DNA of 64,000 nt from Tetracentron sinense (GCA_015143295.1 CM026570.1:19847250-19911249), one strand, 5' to 3'. Positions 26,001-33,441 are shown, counted from the first letter of the stretch. Notes: generated by a model from the sequence alone, not told the origin. Translations and numbers: made by a program.

Positions 26001-29000
26001 TACATATAATACATGAGTGTTTATGTATGAATATGAGGATGGGTAATGTACTATAGGGTGTCACAACCGACTCTATTTCCTGTTAAGCCAGGGATTCACG
26101 TGAAAGTTGAGGTGATAGAACCAAGTACACGTGTTTTTTTTCTGGTCAGTACAACTACTTCATCCATTCTCTGTGTCAAAAGTTTCAGTCTGATAACCCT
26201 CTGCCACAATGACAAAAGAGAGGTATGGTGTTCTCTTTCTATGGAACAGTTGAGAACAAAGTGGCGAACGGATGCGTAACAAGTGGGAATCTGCCAAACA
26301 GTTCAGGCTGAATCCTGAAGAAAGCTAAAAAAAATTGAAATGCTTGATGACTGCTACTGATTGGGAAAATGAAAGAACAAATTGGATGTCTGGATGTGTT
26401 CAACAAGGACAATGTCCACATGGCCAATCCAACAAATCCTCTATCGAATGGACAGTCAAGATTTGCCACATTAACACTATGTGTTTAGGAAAACCATTGC
26501 TTTAACAGGGATAGATGTCTGCTGGGTACCGACTACCTATCTCGTCTTTCCATTCCAGTTTCAGTGGGGAAACTCTAGAGAAACTTCAGAGGGACTTTAT
26601 TTGGGATGCATAGAAGATACTTGTAAATATCATTATAAATCTTTTCGCTGACCTAAAAATGTGGGAGAACTTGGCCTGAAATATTGTAGAGAGATGAACA
26701 AACCATTATTGGGTACTCTACATTAAAACTTGGCGAGTTGACCCGAAACTCGGCCTAGTCAAGTCGACTCAGTCAGGTTTCGGGTCGAGTTTGAGGTAAA
26801 ACTCAGAAGTGACACTAAAAACCGAGTAACTCCCCCCGACTCGCCCCAACTCGCCCAAGTTTTTATTTTTTTTGTTATAACAAAAAATTGAGTAAATTGG
26901 CCTACCCGAGTGACCAAATTATATTTCTTTTTTAATTTTAATACACCCCACCCACCCTTACAATAAATACGAAACAAAAGGAGGGTGTTTAATATATATT
27001 GAATTATATATCTCATTTTAGGCATGTTTTATCATTAATGTTAAATTTATACCCTATATATAGCATAATAAAAAGGGTGGTGATAGGCGCACCCCCATAA
27101 ATGATTCCCGCACCCCATTATTTTTTTTTTACTCATTTTCTGTTTTCACGATTCTTAATAGCCGCACCCCATCTTCTTCTCCTCTCAGTTGGGCGCAAAT
27201 AGGTTGCTTTCTTTTTTCAGTTCGTTCTCTATTCTCTTGCTCTTCCCCTTCCCCTTCCCCTATTCTCTGGCCGCTGTTCCATTCTCCGGTGGCAACAAAT
27301 CTCAAAGCGAACGTCCATTGACAGAACATCATGTAAATGCCCAAAAAGCTGCTTCTTCAGTGACTCGAAAGCCATATCCAATCTCTCTAGCTGCTCCATT
27401 GCATTTTTATTGTACATGAACAATCCATAATAAAGATCAAAACTATCCCCTGATGTATTCTCCACCAAATTCCTGGGAAACTCTTTCACAGAAAGGACAT
27501 CGACGAAAAGGGTATTTCTCTTCAATCGTTGGACTGGCAATGACTTTAGAATCGATTCTGTTGAAATAATCGAAGTGCATAGAAGAATTACTTCTGGATG
27601 CTCTTCACAAAGATCATCCGGGTTAGAAAAGAAAGAAACCCCTAATTTTCGAGCAGCATCAGATCGAGAGTGAGCTAGAATCGTGTGGCCTTGCTGGACT
27701 AGGGTTTGAGCAAGAAATTGACCGAAATTTCCGAATCCGACTACGGCAATCTTGAGTTTTGTACTCTTCTCGAAGCGGTTGTAGATTTGCGCTCCGTAAT
27801 CATAAGGTTGAGCAGCATAGATTTGCACTTCTTAATAAACTGTGGCAACAAAAAAAGGAGCTTGTTTCTTCTTGCTGAAACGAAAAAATTTAACCTGTGC
27901 AGTTTAAGTATGTCTGCCGAAATTAGTAGATCCCTCTTCTCCAACCATTGACAGAACCTCAAGCATTAGAAGGGTCATGTCTCTCTCCATTAAACAGCCT
28001 CCAGCTCCTTCACCTCTTTGCTCTGTTTGCAAATTACAATGCCCCTATTTGGCAAGGCCACAAGGAAGTTCAGTTACCGAGAGATCAAAAGAGCAACAGA
28101 TGGATTCTCAAATGAAAATTTTTTGGCTGAGGGTGGATATGGTCCTGTATACCAAGGAAGCAACATAAATTGGTAAGTGCACAGGTTGCATCGGAATTTT
28201 GTTCGGAGATTGAGTGTTGAGCTGTGCACAACACGTGAATTTGGTAATGTTGGTGGGCTAATGAGGAGCTTGAGAAACAAGATAGAAGGGCCACATGAGG
28301 CTGTAAATGGTGTGCAGATATAAAATTTATAGACATTTTTTTGTTTTTGGTGTGTACAAGTAATTTCATCAATTTAATGGTGTGCAGTCAGTATTTTTTT
28401 ACTAATGGGGTGCAGTCATCAAATATTGGTGTGCATCTAACAGCACCCAATAAAAATATTATATAAGTTCGAGTTTTAGGAGTCATTACTCAGACGAGTT
28501 TTGCCTGAGTTTCCGAGTTGACTCTATTCGGCAAGGTTCGGAGTCGAGTCGAGTTTTCGGGTTTTAAAATATTGATTGGGTAAGTGGCTTTAGAGGTTTG
28601 GTGAAGTGGAGGGCAGCAAAGGAAAGGTTGTGGTTGCAGGAATGTTGAATCTGCAATAGGGTAACGTATGGGGCTGTAGAAGCACTATGGGAAGGGGCTG
28701 TGGTTGCAGGGAAAGGCAGTGGATAGGCTGTAACAGCAAAGGAAAGGCCTGGTATAGGCTTGCGCCTAAAGGGGAATGACTGTAGGTGGCTGTGGCAGCA
28801 ATCTTAAGGGTCTATAAATGCTTGCAGCAGCAAGGGTAAGAGTGCAGAAGCCTGTGGCAGCAAGGTAAAGGGTGTAGGAGTCTAAGGACAGCAAGGGAAA
28901 ATGCTGGTGTGGTATGCAGCTAAGAGGGAAGGGATGGGGAATGGTGGCAGTAGTCAAGGGGTTAAATAATGACTGAAACAGTCAATGGGGTTTGGGAAAT

Positions 29001-32000
29001 GGTTGTAACAGTCGATAGAAAGGGTAATATGGTAGTAAAAGTCAAAAAAATGGCTGAAGGGGATTGGACAGCAAAGGATAGGCTAATATGGTTGTATAAG
29101 TTAAGAAATGTCTGGAACAGCCTGCAATTATGTTGGGACAGCAGGGGCTACCTGCGGCAGCAAGGAAAATTGCAGGAGACTGATATGGCAGTCAATAGGG
29201 GTGGTTGGGAGGGTTGTGGCTATGCAGGGAAAACAGGAAAAGGGCTGTGGGCCTGTGGCAGTGGGAATTTGGGCAGGGAAGGCTAGAGTTAGGTGTTTTC
29301 AATGGGGAAAGAAATCTAGGGTTTGGAAGGTTGGGATTTTTCAAGAAGGAAACAGAAAATCAAAGATGAATAAAGGAAAAACAAGAAACAAATAGCAAGA
29401 ATGTACCTTGGAACTGCTAGGGAATCACTCCCTTAGCATCACACCTAGGGCTGTATTTGGGCCGGGCTTTTCCAGGCTTAGCCAAGCCCGGCTCGGCTTG
29501 AAAGGGTTTGTTCTAGGCCCAAAGCCCGGCTCGGCCCAAAATCAAGATTGAAAGCTTGGCCCGAAGCTCGGCCCGAAGCTCGGCCCGAAGCTCGGCCCGA
29601 ATTCAAAAGCCTGACTCGAAGCTCGGCTCGGCCTGAATTTGATTCAAGCTCTAGCCAGGCTTGGCTCGAGCTCGGCTTGAATACTTATTTTTTTTAAAAT
29701 AATAATATTTTATATTATTTATATATATAAATAATATTTTTTTTTTTTTAAATAATACTTGAGCCGAACCGAGCCTCAATCAAGCCGAGCCAAATCAAAC
29801 AAGGGTTGGCCCGAGCTCGGCTTGATTGAATTTTCAAGCTTTTTTTTAGGCTCAGCTCGGCCCGATCGAGCCTAAAATTTGAGCCGATCTCGGGCCGCAC
29901 AAACGGGCCAATCAGGCTATGTGCAGCCCTAATCACACCAACTCCAATCACAAGAGAATACTCAAGAGTGCCTTTTTCTCATTTATAGCATTCATAAACT
30001 AAAAATTTACAGCAGAAAAATAAGTTTAAATAAATGTAAGAGCTACTTGTATAAAGACTAAAATACCCAAAGTATTAAAAAGACTAAAATAATCCAATAC
30101 TAATAAATTGTTTCCTCCCTAACTAAAAGTCCAACCCATTAGGCTTTTAAAACTATGTTAAATCAGCCCATATGCACACCTTCCCAATAGGGGGCCTTCC
30201 TAATGATCAATGCGTAATATGAGGTTTTCAATTCCCCAAATCATCTATCCATAGTGACATAGGGGCCTTCTTCTTCTTCCTTCGCCTTTGGTAAATTGAA
30301 ATTTACAGGATTTGTAGATGTCCGCATCACCCTAACCCTGCCCTAGCCCTTCAAGTGCCTAGATTGACTATGCCCTAACCCAGCCCTCAAGGGCTAGGGC
30401 AGGGCAAGTGAGCAACAGGGCCCCAAAGAAAATTGAGATATTTTTTCCCATTTGAGATGACGAGATTTTTTCTAAATGACTGCCAACCCAACCGATTATT
30501 CAATTGAAATTATTTAAATAAATTAAATATAAAGTAAAGTAAAATAAAATAATAAGTAAAGCATAACCTATCTTGGCAACAAACTAAGGTTGTAATCAAA
30601 ATGTTAGGGATAATCACAGTGTTAGGGTTAGGGAATCAACCAATCAGGGGCTTAGGGTTAGAGTTTCAAGGGATTAGGATTACGGTTCTAAGGGATTGGA
30701 GTTGGGGCATAGTGACAAAGTCGGGGTTCGGGAATAATTCGGCAGGAATCAAGTTCGGAAAATTTGGAAAAATTCGGGAAAAATTCGGGAATAAAATAAA
30801 GTGTAAGTTAATAATTATAAACATATATGGAACAATTTGATTAAAATATATTTAAAAAATAAAAAAAATTAAAAATTTTGAATTATTCGGGAATTATTCG
30901 TAAAAAACGCGAATAAAACGAAAAAAACGCGAATAAAACGGAAAAACGGAGATAGGGTTCGATGAGTTGATTTCCTAGTAGTAGTAGGGGAGTGTTGTGC
31001 TGGGATTGTGCTGTGTTTTGTTGGGTTGTTGTTAGTGGCTAGTTTCCTTTTGCTCGCTTTGTTCCTTGGTGATTCACTATTTGTGAATCTGTTCCCGTTT
31101 CTCTTTTTAATGAAATTGCTTTTACCGATCAAAAAAAAAAGGAAGATTTTGGTCACCATAAAACTATTCTTTTGGCGCATTGTTGTCATGCGGGGTGTTG
31201 GATCCTTTGGAATGGAAGAAACGACTTCATCTTTAAAGATTTATCTAGTTCTGAAGTGCATGTGTCAATCTCTGTAGAAAAAAAACTACTGGTTTTTTGG
31301 TATTCTTCTTTGAAAGAGTTCGAAGGGGTCAACTGGGATGAATTCTTTATTCGTGAAGACAACAACTAAATTGTGTGTCTTGTTTTGATTGATGTAGGCC
31401 GAGGGTGTCCAGTTTTTATTTACTTTTTGGGCTGGCTGCCCATCTGCAGCCAGTATCTTAAATCATTCTTCCTCTCTGTTGATAATATCCTCTTATACAT
31501 ATCACAAGAATTTTAAAACATGGCTACTGCACATTTCCTTTGGTTTTAGCGGTCTCTTAATTAATCTACCTCATTATGATACATAGCAAATTTACCATAT
31601 GTGACGTGAACAGTTGCAAGGCGGCTGCTTGAAACTCATAACTAATACTTATTTTACTTTCCATCAAGGGGTATGAAAGGCTCCATTAATAGAGAAAATG
31701 AAAAAAAAAAAAAGTGTTGACAGTTTTGAGCAACTATGTCTAGCCTAATTTGGCTCGCTCTATCAAAGAATGAGAAGGTCAAATCTTCTCTCCTCTTCCT
31801 ACATTTGTTTTTCCCTTTTCTGGCACTAATAGATCAAACTGTTTTAATTTTTCATGTTTATTTGGCATTTATTACTTCACTGCGATAGTAAGCAGTGCTT
31901 TTATTTTTTGCAATGACATTCTATTTATGCTTCAATTGTGTTTATAATCTTTATTTCCAGAGTTACATAACCATTTTAAAATTTAATAGATAAAATAAAT

Positions 32001-33424
32001 TTAGGTCGCCTAGGCAACGCCTTGTCTAGGGAACCCCTATCGCCTAGTCGTCACTGGACGCTTTGACAACACTGCTTCCCTGATGAATAATTCATTCCTA
32101 CATATGCCGCAAAATCTCTACAAATGTATGGTTGAATTACATTGATAAGTACAATGATGAAAGAAACACCAGCAAACATCATGATGCAATCTACATGAAT
32201 CACATCAGTGCTTGCTTCAAAGTTCAAATAATAAACATGATGACCAGAAAGCCCCAATGACTTCCCTGAAGATAATACTTCTACAGTTGCAGCTAATTTC
32301 CCCAGAGTACAGCTGAATAAAATAAAATGTAATCCTTAAAGTGCCACTTTATACAAAGCATGATTATGAAAGATGACATGTTGATGCTTGATTCAAAGTT
32401 CCAACGGTGAAAAATGATAATTTACCACCAGCAGATCTAAAACAAAATGCAAGCAAGTTTTCTGTTGATGTTATAGCAGCAATAGAATAAGATTACTTGA
32501 AAGAATGTTCATTAAGCTGAAAAGGGAAATTGTTCTTCCAGAGATGGAAACAGTAAATTGATAATGAAAATATGGGTTGCAACTATCCTTTCACAAGTCA
32601 CGACCATTTCAGTAACCCATGCAACAACTACATAATCTTTCCAAGGAACAGATCATCGTTTTGGAGTCACAAGTTAGTACATGGGATATTAAGAATGAAT
32701 TATTTCCCTCATTGGGCTTTTACCAGATTCGTTTATTACCTTTGGTTCACTCAAAAAGTTGACAATTAAAAATTGACAAACAGATCAGTTCGAGTAATTA
32801 AACTTATCAAGGGCCTGAGTTTACTAGAAATGAAGATACAATACGTCGACTCGGGATTTCACAACATAAGGAAGTTCATTAATTATTCAGGCAGATCAAG
32901 AAAGATTTGGTTTAGGGCCTTTAGCCAAAACCCACCTTAAACTAGACGGAGCCACATTTAATGCAATTAAGTTAAATATGCCACTAGTAATCAAGATCCA
33001 CGCATACCTCCTTTGGATGGTTGACATCAACTGGAGGAATATGATGCCTATTGACTGATTCGGTATTCTGGATCAAATTTTCAGAACCATTTGCATTGTC
33101 ACTAAACCTAGGAAGCTCAACCTGGTAAGGACATATTCCTGCAGAGGCCCAACAGATAAGGCGATTCAAGTATAATATGATGAACTCATTTCTAAATCAT
33201 TTTAAAGTGAATTTACGAGTTTGAACAAACGAACAGTTGCACAAAGTCTTGAAGAACACTGAATTTAATATATGTGGCCTTATCTGGTCTGTGCTAAGAG
33301 CCTAAGACTTCTTATTAAGGGACCAATTAAATAGAGGCACTTTATCATCTCACGTTTAGTCCTATGTCAAGTTGAGTATACCGGTGGAATATCCCAAGAG
33401 TCTGCGCCTCCGTAGGCTCACCAT
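3216..33424 (-). CDS. APD1: AP2/ERF-family transcription factor (At4g13040/APD1-like), 239 aa, six coding exons
   Basis: Join, minus strand: 33424-33382, 33138-33008, 24802-24718, 14853-14673, 3606-3485, 3373-3216. Total 720 nt with start and stop and no internal stop. Every border is GT..AG and all phases match. The protein begins [11 protein letters not shown]. It has a basic patch KCRKPRRRK (about 91-99), an AP2 DNA-binding domain (about 108-165; MRGVY, KMKW-like core [22 protein letters not shown]), a second basic run KKRQRR after the domain, and an acidic tail with SASEDVEPD. Length matches the family (about 226 aa in Arabidopsis). From family knowledge it should be a nuclear DNA-binding regulator; the Arabidopsis member is reported in defence and salicylate signalling. 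Identity is by remembered similarity, with no search run. What is unusual is the about 30-kb coding span, inflated by TEs. Confidence 0.92.
3485..3606 (-). CDS. AP2/ERF gene, exon with the C-terminal half of the AP2 domain
   Basis: Acceptor GATGCAG before 3,606, donor GTATAC after 3,485. 122 nt. The first base completes the split arginine codon, giving LYDR followed by [10 protein letters not shown], the conserved end of the AP2 domain in this subfamily. It then reads [15 protein letters not shown]. The intron to the next exon is only 111 bp, while the intron before it is 11 kb. Confidence 0.92.
4331..4378. repeat. (CT)n microsatellite
   Basis: Nearly pure CT dinucleotide tract of about 48 bp within the 11-kb intron of the AP2 gene, with one interruption. 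It abuts LTR-like sequence on its right. Confidence 0.9.
4383..4966. mobile_element. LTR-like remnant with GCTCGAGCGAG motifs
   Basis: The left part resembles the R-U5 end of an LTR on the minus strand. The right part (about 4,860-4,966, with CCGGGTGAACCGTGTA) resembles the R-U5 end of an LTR on the plus strand. Between them are four copies of the self-complementary motif GCTCGAGCGAG or close variants. No 5-bp target duplication or primer-binding site is visible. It may be two truncated LTRs facing each other or one rearranged LTR. Confidence 0.4.
5949..6177 (+). repeat. 5' LTR of the Copia element
   Basis: 229 bp, starting TGTTAGACGACACAAG and ending TTATCTTTTA directly before the primer site. 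It contains an inverted block around CTTATCCCATAAGGAT. Comparison with the 3' LTR shows only scattered substitutions plus a 14-bp difference near the end, so the insertion is fairly young relative to its surroundings. Confidence 0.9.
6178..6190 (+). other. Primer-binding site (initiator tRNA-Met)
   Basis: TGGTATCAGAGCC follows the 5' LTR without a gap. This is the usual plant Copia complement to the 3' end of initiator tRNA-Met. Confidence 0.9.
6209..6945 (+). pseudogene. Copia gag (UBN2-type capsid), frameshifted and truncated
   Basis: Starts ATG at 6,209 ([18 protein letters not shown]). Frame changes are needed near 6,330-6,460 before the clear capsid block at 6,464 onward: [20 protein letters not shown], then [14 protein letters not shown]. 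It ends in an RG-rich stretch ([10 protein letters not shown]). The CCHC zinc knuckle that normally follows is absent because the deletion junction lies near 6,935-6,945. Confidence 0.85.
6943..7677 (+). pseudogene. Copia reverse transcriptase (C-terminal end) and RNase H
   Basis: Resumes at [10 protein letters not shown], the conserved Copia RT tail. An in-frame stop (TAA at 6,986-6,988) and a frameshift near 7,120-7,140 follow. It then reads without a break from [10 protein letters not shown] to the end. RNase H landmarks are [16 protein letters not shown], the glutamate in VEAECRALA, and [13 protein letters not shown] at the C terminus. Direct fusion of gag to this segment shows one internal deletion of roughly 3 kb. 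Confidence 0.9.
7685..7697 (+). other. Polypurine tract of the Copia element
   Basis: ATTTGCAGGGGAA lies immediately before the 3' LTR, the expected plus-strand priming site. Confidence 0.7.
7698..7939 (+). repeat. 3' LTR of the Copia element
   Basis: 242 bp, beginning TGTTAGACGCCACAAG and ending TTATCTTTTA. It is nearly identical to the 5' copy apart from single-base changes and a 14-bp segment (around GGAATTAAGTTGGAAAA) that the 5' LTR lacks. Confidence 0.9.
8141..8150 (+). promoter_or_regulatory. TATA box of the large solo LTR
   Basis: CTATAAATAG, followed about 50 bp on by gene-leader-like sequence (GGAAACCCTAG). In the restored LTR this would mark the U3/R boundary. Confidence 0.5.
9015..10495 (-). 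mobile_element. Solo LTR (1.48 kb) in reverse orientation, nested in the larger LTR
   Basis: Ends TG...CA on both strands, and the target duplication ATAGA is perfect (9,010-9,014 and 10,496-10,500). On the minus strand it starts TGCCAATGTTAGC and finishes with the phrase GGGGTGAATAGGGTCTA read in reverse. It contains repeated ACTCGTCGACGAGT palindromes (9,775-9,910) and a block of GGGTAGAGATCAAACC-type near-repeats (9,300-9,420). No internal coding region remains. Confidence 0.82.
11156..11955 (-). mobile_element. hAT-like element, part 2 of a copy split by the solo LTR
   Basis: Read on the minus strand, this matches the element at 18,309-19,359 along its length. The end CATGGTTGTCAAGGCGAC corresponds to CATAGTTGTCAAGGCGAC there, with shared CTTGAGGCGATAGACCCCATG, AATATGAGAT and AGGCGGTCATTA blocks. 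The AGGCG duplicated by the large solo LTR lies inside this homology, so the LTR landed in the hAT copy. The short sequence left of 5,373 is only weakly similar to the expected remaining end. Confidence 0.75.
11967..11995. repeat. (CT)n microsatellite
   Basis: About 29 bp of pure CT immediately right of the hAT-like terminus. Confidence 0.9.
11996..13964. other. Intron sequence without recognised elements
   Basis: Part of the 11-kb AP2-gene intron. It is AT-rich. Short open stretches at 12,158-12,388 and 13,004-13,345 show no recognisable similarity. A run of GATTTGGATGGATTTGGATAAG-like short direct repeats sits around 12,340-12,385. Nothing else can be supported. Confidence 0.5.
13965..14034. 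repeat. Compound microsatellite (CT)n(TA)n(TG)n
   Basis: Three adjacent dinucleotide tracts: CT (about 13,965-13,994), TA (to about 14,012) and TG (to about 14,034). Likely highly variable in length. Confidence 0.95.
14105..14313. mobile_element. Probable truncated hAT MITE
   Basis: G/C-richer block with alternating AACCC/GGGTT words (for example TGGGTTTGGGTTGAGG) ending GTTGCACCCCTAA. That matches the CAGCCCTA/GCACCCCTA type terminus of the hAT-like element at 29,446-29,931. The left end was not found. Confidence 0.4.
14673..14853 (-). CDS. AP2/ERF gene, exon with the N-terminal half of the AP2 domain
   Basis: Acceptor ATTTGTAG before 14,853, donor GTATTA after 14,673. 181 nt. The first two bases finish a glycine codon. 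It then reads [20 protein letters not shown], followed by [26 protein letters not shown] and HLYD, with the last two bases starting the split arginine. The basic run just before the domain is a likely nuclear localisation signal. Confidence 0.95.
14870..16180. other. Intron sequence without recognised elements
   Basis: Start of the 9.9-kb intron upstream of the AP2-domain exon. It contains a short CT tract (about 14,943-14,966). An open stretch at 15,153-15,458 has no recognisable similarity. No TE ends or target duplications were found. Confidence 0.5.
16190..17640 (+). mobile_element. LTR/leader-like remnant upstream of the Gypsy gag
   Basis: About 16,215-16,340 resembles an LTR R-U5 (ACTCCGTGGACGTACC, then a GTTCTTGTGTGTTTG stretch). 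Two related segments follow, about 16,840-17,100 and 17,130-17,400. Each has a TATA-like CTATAAATAG word (about 17,010 and 17,357) and shared CCATTGAAGAATA/CCTTTGAAGAATA and TTTAGGTCATAA phrases, so U3/R appears duplicated. Element ends could not be fixed. Confidence 0.45.
17641..19830 (+). pseudogene. Gypsy-type gag, degraded and split by a hAT element
   Basis: The gag reads in pieces: [20 protein letters not shown] (17,645 on), [19 protein letters not shown] (18,180 on) and, after the insertion, [12 protein letters not shown] with [15 protein letters not shown] (19,380-19,530). Removing 18,309-19,359 and one copy of the 8-bp duplication restores the reading [12 protein letters not shown] in frame. 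Frameshifts elsewhere (for example 17,830-18,060 and after 19,610) make it non-functional. Confidence 0.8.
18309..19359. mobile_element. hAT-like DNA transposon (1,051 bp, non-autonomous) inside gag
   Basis: Terminal inverted repeats are CATAGTTGTCAAGGCG and the complement of CGCCTTTAACAACTATG. A perfect 8-bp target duplication CACCAACT lies at 18,301-18,308 and 19,360-19,367. Both are hAT features. Subterminal GAGGCG/CGCCTC words are frequent. No transposase is encoded. A second, reversed copy lies at 11,156-11,955. Confidence 0.93.
20393..20720 (+). pseudogene. Gypsy retropepsin fragment
   Basis: Reads [16 protein letters not shown], with the active-site D-L-G-S found in many plant Gypsy proteases. 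After a stop or frameshift it reads [17 protein letters not shown], the conserved flap-to-end block. No reverse transcriptase follows. A 78-aa tail ends at 20,951-20,953 and Gypsy similarity then stops, so the pol region is missing. Confidence 0.8.
20960..21906. other. Sequence between the Gypsy remnant and the solo LTR
   Basis: No assigned feature. On the minus strand near 21,130-21,260 a short coiled-coil-like stretch ([17 protein letters not shown]) is readable but unassigned. An imperfect direct repeat of AATCAAAGACTAAAGC occurs at about 21,366 and 21,424. Confidence 0.4.
22050..23820. repeat. Minisatellite, about 26 units of about 68-70 bp
   Basis: Each unit has the form AAGGGGTCTTTAATAGACCCC, a short ACCAT spacer, GGCAGCAAGGAGCTCCCTTG with CTGCC, and an AAATT-rich linker. 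Each therefore contains two inverted repeats: GGGGTC/GACCCC and GGCAGCAAGG/CCTTGCTGCC. Units differ by substitutions, and at least three are shortened (about 22,631, 22,816 and 23,512). Two linker classes (AAATTAAAATTAAAACAA and AAATTCAAATTAAGTTAA) alternate in blocks. Confidence 0.95.
22825..22843. repeat. Poly(C) tract of 19
   Basis: Nineteen C in a row replace the ACCATGGCAGCAAGGAGC part of one minisatellite unit. It grew from the GACCCC end of a hairpin arm or reflects an assembly or sequencing artefact. Confidence 0.9.
24032..24038 (+). promoter_or_regulatory. TATA box of the solo LTR
   Basis: TATAAAA in the context CACAGTATAAAAGTGGG, placed just after the minisatellite block. Transcription would be expected to begin about 30 bp downstream. 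It points opposite to the AP2 gene. Confidence 0.6.
24718..24802 (-). CDS. AP2/ERF gene, short linker exon
   Basis: 85 nt. Acceptor TCTCCCAG before 24,802, donor GTTTGTC after 24,718. It reads [20 protein letters not shown] then EETIQQFL and ends with one base of a glycine codon. It is the only stretch found between the neighbouring exons with the required phases (0 in, 1 out), and [10 protein letters not shown] reads on smoothly into the AP2-domain exon. Confidence 0.85.
24810..26500. other. Intron sequence without recognised elements
   Basis: Start of the 8.2-kb intron. It includes a T-rich run at 25,446-25,459 and several unassigned short open stretches. No TE boundary was identified. Confidence 0.4.
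26515..26697 (+). pseudogene. LINE reverse-transcriptase fragment
   Basis: With one frameshift it reads [11 protein letters not shown] then [14 protein letters not shown], then a degraded continuation ending near a MWENLA block. This is the thumb-region sequence of plant L1-type LINEs. Short and dead. It is cut off by the hAT-like element beginning at 26,715. Confidence 0.6.
27322..27828 (-). pseudogene. Captured arogenate dehydrogenase fragment
   Basis: Open minus-strand frame. It begins near [16 protein letters not shown], then [20 protein letters not shown] with the GxGxxG NAD(P) motif, [26 protein letters not shown] and [13 protein letters not shown]. It then jumps directly to [19 protein letters not shown] and [19 protein letters not shown]. 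In plant arogenate dehydrogenases (TyrA, plastid tyrosine synthesis) more than 100 residues, including the active-site region, lie between these blocks, so the middle is deleted. The open frame continues to 27,229 through non-homologous element sequence. Inferred non-functional as an enzyme. Confidence 0.85.
28042..28164 (+). pseudogene. Captured receptor-like kinase fragment
   Basis: Reads [20 protein letters not shown], then [19 protein letters not shown]: the juxtamembrane 'FSYxEIxxATxGFS' block and glycine-rich loop of plant receptor-like kinases. A CSVC motif in another frame just upstream suggests a one-base shift. Nothing of the catalytic loop or activation segment is present. Confidence 0.8.
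28583..29437. repeat. Degenerate GGCAGCAA-rich block
   Basis: Purine-rich sequence in which variants of TGTGGCAGCAAGGG and GGGCTGTGG recur irregularly every 30-60 bp on the plus strand. It gives a plus-strand open frame (28,969-29,286) that looks low-complexity and not conserved. It may be an old expanded minisatellite or TE internal region. Confidence 0.5.
29446..29931. mobile_element. hAT-like non-autonomous element (486 bp)
   Basis: Ends TAGGGCTGTA and TGCAGCCCTA are inverted, with a perfect 8-bp target duplication ATCACACC (29,438-29,445 and 29,932-29,939). It carries a run of GCCCGAAGCTCG units (29,558-29,605), and many GGCTCGG/CCGAGCC words make strong internal pairing. No ORF. Confidence 0.9.
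30713..30956. mobile_element. Left part of a hAT-like element (AGTNACAAAG family)
   Basis: Begins AGTGACAAAGTCGGGGTTCG and continues with GGAATAATTCGG and repeated TTCGGGAA and ACGCGAATAAAACG words. The complete relative is at 61,863-62,724. The right end is missing; a LINE tail begins at about 30,957. The sequence just to the left (30,600-30,680) has TTAGGGTTAGGG-type degenerate telomere-like words. Confidence 0.6.
30957..31141 (+). mobile_element. 3' end of a LINE with poly(A) tail
   Basis: G/T-rich sequence ending TTAATGAAATTGCTTTTACC then ten A's at 31,130-31,141. This is the typical 3' UTR and tail of plant L1 elements. 5'-truncated. Confidence 0.65.
31142..31369 (+). pseudogene. C-terminal LINE ORF2 fragment
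   Basis: Reads [20 protein letters not shown], then an [19 protein letters not shown] block and stops at 31,367-31,369. This resembles the zinc-binding C-terminal end of plant L1 ORF2. The 3' UTR after it contains GCTGGCTGCCCATCTGCAGC. Confidence 0.65.
31370..31984. other. Intron sequence without recognised elements
   Basis: LINE 3' UTR followed by unassigned AT-rich sequence with a 14-bp A run (31,690-31,703). Confidence 0.4.
31985..32072. mobile_element. Right end of a hAT-like element
   Basis: TCGCCTAGGCAACGCC...CTAGTCGTCACTGGACGC, ending TTTGACAACACTG. This closely resembles the right end of the element at 58,638-59,638 (CGCCTTGACTACACTG). A possible left end (AGTTGCAAGGCGGC, about 31,612) lacks a matching duplication. 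Confidence 0.55.
32080..33000. other. Intron sequence near the third exon
   Basis: Non-repetitive sequence inside the 8.2-kb intron. A minus-strand open stretch (32,051-32,257) lacks matching splice phases and similarity. No element recognised. Confidence 0.4.
33008..33138 (-). CDS. AP2/ERF gene, second coding exon
   Basis: 131 nt. Acceptor CCTCTGCAG before 33,138, donor GTATGC after 33,008. The first two bases complete a glycine codon. It reads [20 protein letters not shown], then [20 protein letters not shown] and PKE, ending in phase 0. It encodes the low-complexity N-terminal linker typical of this subfamily. Confidence 0.88.
33382..33424 (-). CDS. AP2/ERF gene, first coding exon
   Basis: ATG at 33,424-33,422 gives [14 protein letters not shown], the conserved N terminus of this subfamily, then one base of a glycine codon before donor GTATAC. 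The exon itself begins at about 33,441 after acceptor TTGTTATTAG, so 17 bases of 5' leader precede the start codon. The ATG context (GCCATGG) is strong. Confidence 0.9.
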
Positions 33425-33441
33425 GGCTGATCCCACTATTC

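Larger units (their letters stand above)
27075..28448. mobile_element. Pack-MULE (1,374 bp) carrying two host-gene fragments
   Basis: Inverted ends of about 48 bp are roughly 75% alike: GGGTGGTGATAGGCGCACCC on the left and the complement of a block ending GTGCATCTAACAGCACCC on the right, both continuing to a shared GCACCCCATTA. The 8-bp target duplication AATAAAAA is exact (27,067-27,074 and 28,449-28,456). The long inverted ends and captured coding fragments fit Mutator-like elements, although 9 bp is the more usual duplication. It has no transposase. Confidence 0.82.
26715..28574. mobile_element. hAT-like element hosting a Pack-MULE
   Basis: Perfect 8-bp target duplication ATTGGGTA at 26,707-26,714 and 28,575-28,582. 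Ends are CTCTACATTAAAACTTGG and the complement of GGGTTTTAAAATATTG. Subterminal regions are rich in CTCGG/GAGTCGAG words. Without the nested element it is about 480 bp and non-coding. Confidence 0.8.

Noticed and set aside
30600-30680. Interstitial telomere repeat (TTAGGG/TTTAGGG words)
   Set aside because: Only two or three imperfect units in sequence that is otherwise TE-like; not a telomeric tract.
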